NCBI GenBank assembly: GCA_015061005.1
Contig: SUXJ01000006.1
Span: 62,001 to 126,000, forward strand
Direction: 5' to 3'
Source of the DNA: Bacteroidales bacterium
GTDB taxonomy: Bacteria; Bacteroidota; Bacteroidia; Bacteroidales; Muribaculaceae
DNA length: 64,000 nucleotides
Shown: positions 56,006-64,000 of the stretch, in pieces
Layout: every line of letters begins with the position of its first letter
How positions within the stretch are numbered: the first letter of the stretch is position 1
The notes under the pieces: generated by a model
Told to the model about the DNA's origin: nothing
The model's database searches: none
What the model saw: only the letters and a program-made list of their open reading frames with translations
Position numbers and translations under genes: made by a program

Positions 56006-56818
56006 ATGAAGTCCCTTCATAAAATATCCCTCATCCTCACTGTCGCCGCCATCATGGTTGGCTGCGAACAGCGCATCGACCCGGCCGACCGCTACATCCC
56101 CGTACCCAACCCCGAGCCCGTGCGCTATGTCCTCATTGAGGAATACACCGGCATTCACTGCAAAAATTGTCCGAACGGGCATAAACGACTTGCCGAAATT
56201 GAAGCGTTCTACAACACTGATGAGAACCTCCTGAAAGGTGCCGGAGTGATTTCCGTAGGAATCCACATCCCTGTGTTTGGCGACCCCGTTGACCAAGGCG
56301 GATTCGTAACGCCCGAGGCCGACCTCCTTGCCCCGGGACAAAACTACGCGCCTGCAGCGCGCATCAATCGCCGCAGCGATGTCCTCGAACTCGACCGCTG
56401 GCAAACCACCATTGCGTCCGAAATCCCGCGCAAAGCATCAGTAAAGTTCGAGTCCTTGAATGCCACTTTAAGCAACGACGGCAAACTCTCAGTTGTCGGC
56501 TCCGTATCTACCGAAGACAATATCGACGGAACTCGCCTACAAGTTTGGGTAATTGAAGACGATATTGATTATTGGCAACTCCAACCCGACGGCAACTACG
56601 AAGAGCACTATAGCCACCATGCCGTCTATCGCTGCTCTCTGACCGGCTTTGAAGGTGAATCAATCACTATAAACCGAAACTATTCAACCGAGTTCGAACT
56701 CCTGAATCAAATCATCCCCTCGGTTTGCAATCCCGAAAACCTCCGCGTTGTCGCCTTCATCGAAACCGACGATGCCGGAGTGCTCAATGCCTTCGAAACT
56801 CACGTAATCACCCAATAA
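56006..56818 (+). CDS. Omp28-related lipoprotein with CxxC motif
   Basis: 270 residues. A lipoprotein signal ends with Cys20 (IMVGC). The domain following contains EEYTGIHCKNCPNGHKRLAE with Cys52 and Cys55, a thioredoxin-like CxxC, then ISVGIHIPVF and TPEADLLAPG; the C-terminal half is a beta-rich domain with ESLNATLSNDGKLSVVGSVS. This fits the Omp28 family first known from Porphyromonas, described as an outer-membrane protein or adhesin. The CxxC and the neighbouring thioredoxin suggest a thiol-based function (inference). It starts 14 bases after the barrel gene. Confidence 0.85.
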   Translation: MKSLHKISLILTVAAIMVGCEQRIDPADRYIPVPNPEPVRYVLIEEYTGIHCKNCPNGHKRLAEIEAFYNTDENLLKGAGVISVGIHIPVFGDPVDQGGFVTPEADLLAPGQNYAPAARINRRSDVLELDRWQTTIASEIPRKASVKFESLNATLSNDGKLSVVGSVSTEDNIDGTRLQVWVIEDDIDYWQLQPDGNYEEHYSHHAVYRCSLTGFEGESITINRNYSTEFELLNQIIPSVCNPENLRVVAFIETDDAGVLNAFETHVITQ

Positions 56819-56847
56819 GAATAATATAATAAACAATTCATAAGCCT

Positions 56848-57537
56848 ATGAAAAAGATTTTTACCTCATTCATCTGCCTTGCCGCCGCATTGGTGGCTTC
56901 GGCGCAAAACTTCACCGTGACCGGTATCGACGGCGTCACCTACAATGACGGCGACGTGGTCAATATCGGCTACACTGCCGGACAACTCCCCGGAAAACAC
57001 AATTGGGACCCCGAATTGAAAGTCAACGTCTTGGAAGCCACTTCTTCGCTGACAAAGCGTTCGGTATTCACCGTAACCGCTTATGCAGATGCGGCTAATA
57101 TCGTGCAATTCTGCGGCCTTGACGGAAACTGCCTGATGCTTGCCGGAAGCCCCGTAGCAAAAAGCGGATCCTACGCCGCCGATCAGTCTTTCTTCCTCCA
57201 AATCGACATTCTTAATAAGGTCATCGCTAACCCCATTACCGCAAGCGTGTCTATCACCGACGGCGAGGAAACAATCAACCTCACCATTAACTTCCTCACA
57301 ACCGAGCAAGCATCTATCGATGCTCCCGAGGTTGCCGCCCCGGCACTGACCCTTAACGGACACACTCTGACCTACAACGTTGATTCTCCCACAAACCTCA
57401 CCTTATATAATATCAGCGGACGCGCGGTGATGAATCGCAACGTAAACAACTCCGGAACTATCAGCCTCGACGGATTCCACGCCGGAGTCTATGTTTACCG
57501 TCTCGGAACTCTCACCGGAAAGATTCTTGTAAGATAA
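56848..57537 (+). CDS. Secreted protein with sorting-type C-terminal domain
   Basis: 229 residues with signal peptide MKKIFTSFICLAAALVASAQ. The middle part is not recognised; it contains two cysteines (FCGLDGNCLML). The last 70 residues, TLNGHTLTYNVDSPTNLTLY then NISGRAVMNRNVNNSG and GVYVYRLGTLTGKILVR, have the shape of the type IX secretion C-terminal (type A) sorting domain. Members occur also in genomes without a demonstrated type IX system. It lies 29 bases after the Omp28-like gene, so it is likely the fourth cistron. Confidence 0.8.
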   Translation: MKKIFTSFICLAAALVASAQNFTVTGIDGVTYNDGDVVNIGYTAGQLPGKHNWDPELKVNVLEATSSLTKRSVFTVTAYADAANIVQFCGLDGNCLMLAGSPVAKSGSYAADQSFFLQIDILNKVIANPITASVSITDGEETINLTINFLTTEQASIDAPEVAAPALTLNGHTLTYNVDSPTNLTLYNISGRAVMNRNVNNSGTISLDGFHAGVYVYRLGTLTGKILVR

Positions 57538-57573
57538 TAACCCTCTTTTCTAAAACCTTAAATCTAAATACCC

Positions 57574-60500
57574 ATGAAATTACGTTTCATTTCATGCATT
57601 ATTGCATGCTGTGCCGCATGCTCTTCAGCGCTGGCTGCAACGTCTTTCATCAATCTCACGCCCAAGCCCAAGCAAATGACCGTTGGCTCCGGCGAACTGC
57701 AACTGCCAACGGCATTCTCCATCAATGATGCCGCACTCAACTCCGACATGAAGGCGGAAGTGGCCAAGTTCATCGCAACTTTCTCTACCGCTACCGGCAT
57801 CTCCGTAACCGAAGGAGGCGAGGGACTCTTCACGATTACCGAAAACTCCGCACTCCACGAAGAAGGCTACAAACTCGCAATCACCGCCGATGCCGTGACA
57901 ATCGAAGCGGCTACTCCCGCCGGTCTTTATTACGCATTCCAAACCGTCATGAAAATCATGCCGGCAAATGTAATACTCGGAAAATACGCCCCGGGAGCTT
58001 ACTCTTTGCCGGTCGTGACAATAAACGACGAACCTCGCTATCCTTGGCGCGGTATGGAGATTGACTGCGCTCGCCATTTCTTCTCCGTTGAACAGCTGAA
58101 AAAGATGCTCGACATCATGGCGGTCTATAAAATGAACCGTCTGCACTGGCACATCACCGATGACCAAGGCTGGCGTTTGGAAATCCCTAAATATCCGAAG
58201 CTCACTACCGTTGGCGCAACCGCACAAAACAACTACATGTGCGACTTCGACACTAAAACGTCCTATATGCTCAACGAGCCCTACGGACCCTACTTCTACT
58301 CCGTTGAAGACATCAAAGACCTCGTGGCTTACGCGAAAGAACGCCACATTGAAATATGCCCCGAAGTCGATATGCCCGGCCACATGCAAGCTGCGATTGC
58401 CGCCTATCCCGAATTCTCCACAACATACGAGGGAGAACACCCGGTGCGCTACTGGCCCGGCGTTTCTACCGATGTGCTCGACATCAGCAACCCGGCTGTA
58501 ATGCAATTCCTCAAGGACGTTATGGATCAGCTCATCGAGCTTTTCCCTTACGAATATATCCACATCGGAGGCGATGAATGCCCGACTACCGCTTGGGCCA
58601 ACAGCGAAGCTTGCCAACAGTTCAAAAAAGACTATGGCTTGAAGTCCGACCAAGCCATTCAAAACTGGCTCACCCACGAGCTAAACGAATACGTGAAGCC
58701 CAAAGGCAAAAAACTCATCTGTTGGAACGAAGTGCTCACCGCTGCCGGCGCCGATAAAGAAATGGTGAAAGAAGCCGACATTCTCATCTACGCTTGGCTA
58801 AACCCGGGAGCGGCCGACAATCCTTCAAAGCAGGCGGCTGACCTCGGACTACGCTCCGTTTGGTGCTCTACTCACCATTATTATATCGACTACCCCCAGT
58901 GGAGCGGCTCCGACGAACCCCTCTCAATGGGTTTCCCTATCACTCTCGAAACTGTCTATAACGTTCGCCCCGACTACGAAGAAGCCCGAAAGGAACTCTA
59001 CTACGGCGTGAACTGCAACCTCTGGACTGAATATATCTCCGACCCGAAACATCTGGAATACAACGCTCTGCCGCGCATGATTGCCGTGGCTGAAACCGGC
59101 TGGACGCCCCAAGCCAAAAAGGATTTCGATGATTTCAAAGCACGCTTCAATGCCGACACCAAACTGCTTGACCTCGGCAACTACACTTACGGACGCCACT
59201 ACGTTGACGGTTCGGCTCAAGACGTGGTTCTCCCCGAAGACGGTAAGTTCTATCGACTTATCACTCAGGCAAGTGCCGACGCTAACCGTCGCGACCGTTG
59301 CATTGAGCTCGTCCACGACGGCTGCCCCCTGATTTCTGAAAAATCAGCCTCTGTAGGCCGTCTTTGGACAAACAATCAGGCAGCCGAAGGCTCCGATTGC
59401 TACGATTGGCAATTCTGGACTTTCGAGGCTGACCCCAATGGCTCCGGAAAGTATGCAATGGTAAATCGCATGGCACCCGACGGCTCCGTAAGCCCCGACA
59501 TGCAGGGCTCGTCTATATCCGCTCGCTGGGATTACGATGCCAACGCCAAGCACTATAATTTCATCCTCGGCGAACATTTCGGCTCTGCCGATTTGGGCTA
59601 TACCTACACCATTCGCTCGGATAAGGGCAATAATTGGTGGCTCAATTGTGCTCAAGCCGGACAGAATCAAACCGTCAATAACTGGAATGACCCGGCCGAC
59701 GGCAATGGCGGCATCTGGCTCTTCGCGCTCGAAGGTGCTACCGGACAATCCTCTGCCATTCACCCGGCTTTCACTCCGCTGGAAGTAGGCAAATCCTATG
59801 TGTTTGCAAATGCAACTCTCCCCGATGCATACCTCTCCGCAGGCAATGCCAACCTTATGGTTACAGATGCCTCTGACTTCAATTGGGCAAATCGTGCATG
59901 GACTGTATCTTCCTCCGATTACGATGAAGCAACAAACATCCAGACGCTAACCTTGACCAATACTCTGAACAACACATATATCGGTGCCGCCGGCGAACCG
60001 ATCACCACTAACACAGCCGCCACCAACTACGGAAACGGTGCCTTCAACGGCGATCTCGGTGCGCCGATTTCAACCGTTGCGACTTTCGCAGATGCGGTTC
60101 AGGTAAAAATCTATCGCGCCTCGGCGGAATCTGACGCATTCATCATCCAAATCGGCAACTACACTCTCTTCCCCGTTCCCGCGGAAAACAAGTTCATGCC
60201 TAATGCCGTAAACGGTCGCACATCGGTTGCCCTCGCTATGAATCCCACTTGGAACATATCTGCTGCCGAAATCGCGGAATACTCAATCGTGAGCACCGAC
60301 GGACTCATTAACGAAACGAAAGCAATGGTGGCCGGTGCGGAAATCGTATCGCCCTACCCGAACTACGCAGTAAAGAGCATCGAAGGCAACGTCATCACTC
60401 TGGAACGCATCAGTTGGAACGTAACCTATGAATGCCGCGACACCGAAGGCGCGCTCTGGACAACTGTAACCGAAACAGTGCCTGCCGAAGTGACCTACAC

Positions 60501-61380
60501 TCCCTCCGCTCCCGAGTTCTCATACCTCACCGACGGTAAAATCCAAGGCAACCACGCTCCGGGAGTCCTGACGGCCGACATGACCTACGTTGTAGTCTAT
60601 ACCGCAAACTGCTTCCGCGGAGCTAAGGGCGAAGCTCGCCGTGTAACCGAACTCGTTGCCGGAAAGCCCTATCTCATTCAAGACCTCCATGCCGAACGCC
60701 ACGCCTACCGTGGTGAAGCCGGGGGAACGGTAATCGGCTCGCGCAGTGCCGACAATCTTGCGCCCTCGTTCACTTGGGTGCTGGAAGCTACCGACAAGGC
60801 TGACCGCTTCTACATCAAGAATCTCGCCACAGGAAACTACGTGCAGCGTGTACTTCGCTCGCAAACCGCAAAAACAGGCGAAACGCCCTATGCATTCACG
60901 CCGACCTATGACTCTGCCGCCCAAACTTGGAAAATCAAAAACAGCGGCAACAATCTCTGCTGGGACGGCCTCGAAAACCTCAACATGGTGGGCTGGGACA
61001 ACCCTGGTCACCCACATGCGTTCTGCGAGTTTTATCCCACCCCTTACTTCGCAATCACCGTTGAAGAACGTGACCTTGACGGCAACCTCCTCAACTCTTC
61101 CGTGAAATACGTTGCCCCGGGATCAAGCTATATCTTCGCGGCAGCTTCTCGACCCGGAAAGGTGTTGGTATCTGTTGAAGGCAACGATGACCTCGACGAA
61201 ATCAACTCCAACAAGCTCATCACCGTCACCTACAACCTCGGACAAGACGCTATCAACGAAATCCTCATCGACCAAAAGCCGCTCGTAAACGGCATCTATG
61301 ACCTTACCGGACGCCGACTCAACAAAGTCAACCGCCCGGGAATCTATATCATCAACGGAACAAAAACTATCGTAAAATAA
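57574..61380 (+). CDS. GH20 beta-N-acetylhexosaminidase, large, with C-terminal sorting motif
   Basis: 1268 residues. Signal peptide 1-22; GH20b-type N-terminal domain (25-145); TIM-barrel catalytic domain (150-540) with RGMEIDCARHFF, NRLHWHITDDQGWRLEIPKY and the catalytic pair Asp334-Glu335 in HIGGDECPTTAW. It removes terminal GlcNAc or GalNAc from glycans such as host mucins or chitin-like oligomers. About 700 further residues include beta-rich, lectin-like parts and end in INEILIDQKPLVNGIYDLTG then RRLNKVNRPGIYIINGTKTI, the common Bacteroidales C-terminal sorting-type motif. It follows the secreted protein by 36 bases and precedes a paralogue by 7. Confidence 0.94.
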   Translation: MKLRFISCIIACCAACSSALAATSFINLTPKPKQMTVGSGELQLPTAFSINDAALNSDMKAEVAKFIATFSTATGISVTEGGEGLFTITENSALHEEGYKLAITADAVTIEAATPAGLYYAFQTVMKIMPANVILGKYAPGAYSLPVVTINDEPRYPWRGMEIDCARHFFSVEQLKKMLDIMAVYKMNRLHWHITDDQGWRLEIPKYPKLTTVGATAQNNYMCDFDTKTSYMLNEPYGPYFYSVEDIKDLVAYAKERHIEICPEVDMPGHMQAAIAAYPEFSTTYEGEHPVRYWPGVSTDVLDISNPAVMQFLKDVMDQLIELFPYEYIHIGGDECPTTAWANSEACQQFKKDYGLKSDQAIQNWLTHELNEYVKPKGKKLICWNEVLTAAGADKEMVKEADILIYAWLNPGAADNPSKQAADLGLRSVWCSTHHYYIDYPQWSGSDEPLSMGFPITLETVYNVRPDYEEARKELYYGVNCNLWTEYISDPKHLEYNALPRMIAVAETGWTPQAKKDFDDFKARFNADTKLLDLGNYTYGRHYVDGSAQDVVLPEDGKFYRLITQASADANRRDRCIELVHDGCPLISEKSASVGRLWTNNQAAEGSDCYDWQFWTFEADPNGSGKYAMVNRMAPDGSVSPDMQGSSISARWDYDANAKHYNFILGEHFGSADLGYTYTIRSDKGNNWWLNCAQAGQNQTVNNWNDPADGNGGIWLFALEGATGQSSAIHPAFTPLEVGKSYVFANATLPDAYLSAGNANLMVTDASDFNWANRAWTVSSSDYDEATNIQTLTLTNTLNNTYIGAAGEPITTNTAATNYGNGAFNGDLGAPISTVATFADAVQVKIYRASAESDAFIIQIGNYTLFPVPAENKFMPNAVNGRTSVALAMNPTWNISAAEIAEYSIVSTDGLINETKAMVAGAEIVSPYPNYAVKSIEGNVITLERISWNVTYECRDTEGALWTTVTETVPAEVTYTPSAPEFSYLTDGKIQGNHAPGVLTADMTYVVVYTANCFRGAKGEARRVTELVAGKPYLIQDLHAERHAYRGEAGGTVIGSRSADNLAPSFTWVLEATDKADRFYIKNLATGNYVQRVLRSQTAKTGETPYAFTPTYDSAAQTWKIKNSGNNLCWDGLENLNMVGWDNPGHPHAFCEFYPTPYFAITVEERDLDGNLLNSSVKYVAPGSSYIFAAASRPGKVLVSVEGNDDLDEINSNKLITVTYNLGQDAINEILIDQKPLVNGIYDLTGRRLNKVNRPGIYIINGTKTIVK

Positions 61381-61387
61381 ACCTGCC

Positions 61388-64000
61388 ATGAAAATCAAAT
61401 CTTTATTACTATCCGGACTGCTGGCCGTGAGTGCCTCCATGTCGGCTCAGGCAGATTTTATAAATCTGACTCCGGCACCGAAGTCCATGACCGTAGCCGA
61501 CGGAAGTTTCACCCTCTCGTCCGGCATGACTGTCACCACTGCCAATCTCGCTGACGAAATGAAGGCCGAAGTCGATAAGTTCATTCTCGACCTCAACAAC
61601 GCAACGTCTCTGAATGCCGCAACGACCGACGCCGAAACCGCAACCGTTACCGTTACCCCTAACGCCGACATCGCTCCGGAAGGCTATAACCTGACCGTCT
61701 CGACAAACGGCATCAACATCGAGGCCTCTACCGCAACCGGTCTCTTCTACGCTTTCCAAACCTTCAAAAAACTCCTGCCCCCCAACGTCATGGCGGGAGT
61801 CCCGGAAAACAAAGTTTATTCCCTGCCGCTGGTAACCATTGCCGACGAACCGCGATGCGAATACCGTGGTTTCATGCTCGACGTGAGCCGCCACTTCTTC
61901 CCCGTGGAGCAAGTCAAGCGTATGCTCGACGTAATGAGCTACTACAAACTCAACACCTTCCATTGGCACCTCACCGACGACCAAGGCTGGCGCATCGAAA
62001 TGCCCGACTATCCTCGCCTGCAAACCGTCGGAGCCACTGCTCCCAACGTGCAAATCGTTGACATGAACACCAAAACGGAATATTGGCTCAACGAACCCTA
62101 CGGACCCTACTTCTATACTCAGGATCAACTCCGCGAAGTAGTGGCTTACGCCGAAAAACTCCATATCGAGGTAATCCCCGAAGTGGATCTCCCCGGCCAC
62201 GTCTGCGCCGTAATGGCTGCATATCCGGAGTTCTCTTGCACCCCCAACGGCGGCCATAGCGTTGCCGTAACCGGCGGCGTTTATGCCGATGTGCTGAATG
62301 TAGCTAACCCCGGAGCCATGAAATTCGTCTACGACGTTTGCGACGTCCTTATCGACATTTTCCCCTCCGAAACAATCCACATTGGCGGCGACGAATGCCC
62401 CACCACCGCTTGGGAAAACAATGCCGAATGCCAAGCCAAGGTTGCCAAATACAATCTCTCAAGCTATCGCCAGCTCCAAAGCCTCTTCATCAAAGACGTC
62501 TCAGACTACGTCCGCGCCAAGGGCAAAAAACTCGGCCTCTGGAATGAAGCAATCTCCGCCGGAGGTGCTAACCTCGACCTCGTAAAAGAGACCGAAGCAA
62601 CTATCTGGTGCTGGGTAGGAGCCGATGCTGCCGTAAACACTGCAACAAACCTCGGTCTCAAAGCAATCTACACACCAATCACCTCAAGCGGTGCAAACAA
62701 AGGCTCTTTCTACATCAACCGCTCGCAAAACCCCAACGATCCCCCGGCAAACGGAACAAAATCCGACGACGTCAAGAGCGTTTACAACACTATTCCGTTC
62801 ACCACCAACGCTCTCAACAAAAACCCCGAACTTTGCTACGGCGTACAGGGCACTTTCTGGTGTGAACGCGTCGCCTTCCGTGAATACCTCGAATATCTCG
62901 CCCTCCCCCGTCTCTTGGCTATTGCCGAAATCGGCTGGACTCCGCAAGAAAACAAAAACTGGGAAAGCTTCCAAAAGCGCATGAGTGCCGACCGCAAGCT
63001 CCTCGAATATAACGATTACCGCTACTCGCCTTACCACATGCTCGACGAGGAAGTCGAACAGCCCGAAATCGTCATGCCCGACCCCGATATGTGGTATCGT
63101 ATCACATCTGTCGCCACTAACCGCACCGGTCGCGTCTGGGAAGTAACCAACGAACACCACACTATTGCAACCCACGCTTCCTACGCCCAAAACATGCTCT
63201 GGTCCACCGACCAAGTCGCATCTGAATCCGACCCCTACTATGACTACCAGTGGTTCCGATTCGAGGAAGACCCCGCAAACCCCAGTAACTACGCAATCAT
63301 CTGCAAGGCGCTCCCTGAAGGCTCGCTCAGCGGAAACGCAACAAGCACCTCCAACACCGGTCGCTTCAACTACGACACTGCAGCGAAACACTACGACTTC
63401 CAATTCCTCAACGACTACTATTCAACCAACACCGACGGTAACCATAACTACGTCCTCACTTCCACTTCCCTCCCCGCCGGACACCACGTTAACTGCGCCC
63501 TCGGAGGTCAAGGTTTTGCCATCAACGTTTGGAACAACCCCGTGGACGGTGACGGAGGCATTTTCACATTCGTACCCGCCCAATCAGGAGGTGACTCCGG
63601 CGACTCTTCCGACATAAATTTGCCCGTGAAGTTTACAGAAGGAAAAACCTATGAGTTCATCAACACTTCCGAAGCATTCAAAATGAACCGACTTACCCAC
63701 ATCGGCACCGATCGCCTGTATCACACTTCCGAGCCTTGGGGCTTCATCGCATGGGTTGCGAAAAACGTAACAACAAATGCCGACGGCTCGCAATCATTCA
63801 CTCTTCAAAACGCCGCTACCGGTCATGCGGTCGGCTCTGTCGGCGCTGCTTCAGGACGAATTGGAAAACCCGTAAACGTCGGTGAACGATCAAACGCCGC
63901 CACTATTAAGGCTTACCGCTACTCCGAATCCGACCAATCATTCATGCTCGCAATCGGCGACGACATCCTGTGGTGTCTCCCCTCCGATGAAATTGCGGCC
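61388..64000 (+). CDS. GH20 beta-N-acetylhexosaminidase, second copy (cut by window end)
   Basis: The frame from ATG 61388 is open for 871 codons to the last base of the window, so the C-terminus is missing. Signal peptide MKIKSLLLSGLLAVSASMSA, a GH20b domain beginning FINLTPAPKSMTVADGSFTL, and a catalytic domain with RGFMLDVSRHFFPVEQVKRM, NTFHWHLTDDQGWRIEMPDY and Asp335-Glu336 in HIGGDECPTTAWE. Motif order and many stretches match the preceding gene, so the two arose by duplication; they start only 7 bases apart and must be co-transcribed. Differences around the active site (ITSSGANKGSFYINRSQNPN) may change substrate preference. Confidence 0.94.
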   Translation, partial: MKIKSLLLSGLLAVSASMSAQADFINLTPAPKSMTVADGSFTLSSGMTVTTANLADEMKAEVDKFILDLNNATSLNAATTDAETATVTVTPNADIAPEGYNLTVSTNGINIEASTATGLFYAFQTFKKLLPPNVMAGVPENKVYSLPLVTIADEPRCEYRGFMLDVSRHFFPVEQVKRMLDVMSYYKLNTFHWHLTDDQGWRIEMPDYPRLQTVGATAPNVQIVDMNTKTEYWLNEPYGPYFYTQDQLREVVAYAEKLHIEVIPEVDLPGHVCAVMAAYPEFSCTPNGGHSVAVTGGVYADVLNVANPGAMKFVYDVCDVLIDIFPSETIHIGGDECPTTAWENNAECQAKVAKYNLSSYRQLQSLFIKDVSDYVRAKGKKLGLWNEAISAGGANLDLVKETEATIWCWVGADAAVNTATNLGLKAIYTPITSSGANKGSFYINRSQNPNDPPANGTKSDDVKSVYNTIPFTTNALNKNPELCYGVQGTFWCERVAFREYLEYLALPRLLAIAEIGWTPQENKNWESFQKRMSADRKLLEYNDYRYSPYHMLDEEVEQPEIVMPDPDMWYRITSVATNRTGRVWEVTNEHHTIATHASYAQNMLWSTDQVASESDPYYDYQWFRFEEDPANPSNYAIICKALPEGSLSGNATSTSNTGRFNYDTAAKHYDFQFLNDYYSTNTDGNHNYVLTSTSLPAGHHVNCALGGQGFAINVWNNPVDGDGGIFTFVPAQSGGDSGDSSDINLPVKFTEGKTYEFINTSEAFKMNRLTHIGTDRLYHTSEPWGFIAWVAKNVTTNADGSQSFTLQNAATGHAVGSVGAASGRIGKPVNVGERSNAATIKAYRYSESDQSFMLAIGDDILWCLPSDEIAA

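Noticed and set aside
57625-58677. A 350-codon minus-strand frame within the first GH20 gene
   Set aside because: It is a mirror frame of a codon-biased gene; GH20 motifs on the plus strand leave no doubt.
61409-62434. A 341-codon minus-strand frame within the second GH20 gene
   Set aside because: Same mirror effect; the plus-strand frame from 61388 has signal peptide and catalytic motifs.

Overview
The window looks like a chromosomal segment of a Bacteroidales bacterium. Support for this: promoters of the Bacteroidota type (TTTG, about 20 bp, then TAnnTTTG), outer-membrane beta-barrels and lipoproteins with acidic residues after the lipid cysteine, C-terminal sorting-type domains on secreted proteins, DUF6029- and Omp28-like genes, and cysteine-free L36, S14 and Tgt. 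A gut family such as Muribaculaceae is possible but is only an inference. Most of the window is core genome; no insertion sequence, phage gene or CRISPR array was seen.

Region 1 (1-9925, minus strand): start of a c-di-AMP synthase (cdaA, cut by the window edge), an M18 aminopeptidase, a TSCPD-domain protein and a TPR membrane protein; then purH-mreB-mreC in one run; then tgt, an LptF/G-type permease, a YigZ protein and a metal ABC permease without its ATPase. A tRNA-His(GTG) gene sits directly upstream of tgt, whose product normally modifies this tRNA, with a terminator between them.

Region 2 (10024-14570, minus): a large TonB-receptor-like outer-membrane protein and an M23 peptidase.

Region 3 (14644-33697, minus): the fused str-S10-spc-alpha ribosomal cluster, rpsL to rplQ, 33 genes, with a clear promoter upstream of rpsL and a terminator after rplQ. 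Three unusually long spacers (rpsL-rpsG, rpsN-rpsH, rpsK-rpsD) contain inverted repeats and are candidate autoregulatory RNAs.

Region 4 (33757-36175, minus): an accessory island of two lipoproteins and two tandem paralogous small secreted proteins. Its two transcription units share a nearly identical upstream box with two TTTGTTAA repeats spaced 10 bp apart. This is the least explained part of the window.

Region 5 (36208-38615, plus): aroK, a divergent alanine-dehydrogenase/transhydrogenase-like protein and a two-domain RNase HI.

Region 6 (38640-53573, minus): the division and cell-wall cluster rsmH-ftsL-ftsI-murE-mraY-murD-ftsW-murG-murC-ftsQ-ftsA-ftsZ, without mraZ.

Region 7 (53723-64000, plus): an envelope operon of a TlpA-like thioredoxin, a DUF6029-like barrel, an Omp28-like lipoprotein with its own CxxC, a secreted protein with a sorting-type C-terminus, and two tandem GH20 beta-hexosaminidases, the second cut by the window end. 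Together the window holds translation machinery, septal and lateral wall synthesis, and a glycan-degrading, thiol-redox-linked envelope locus.
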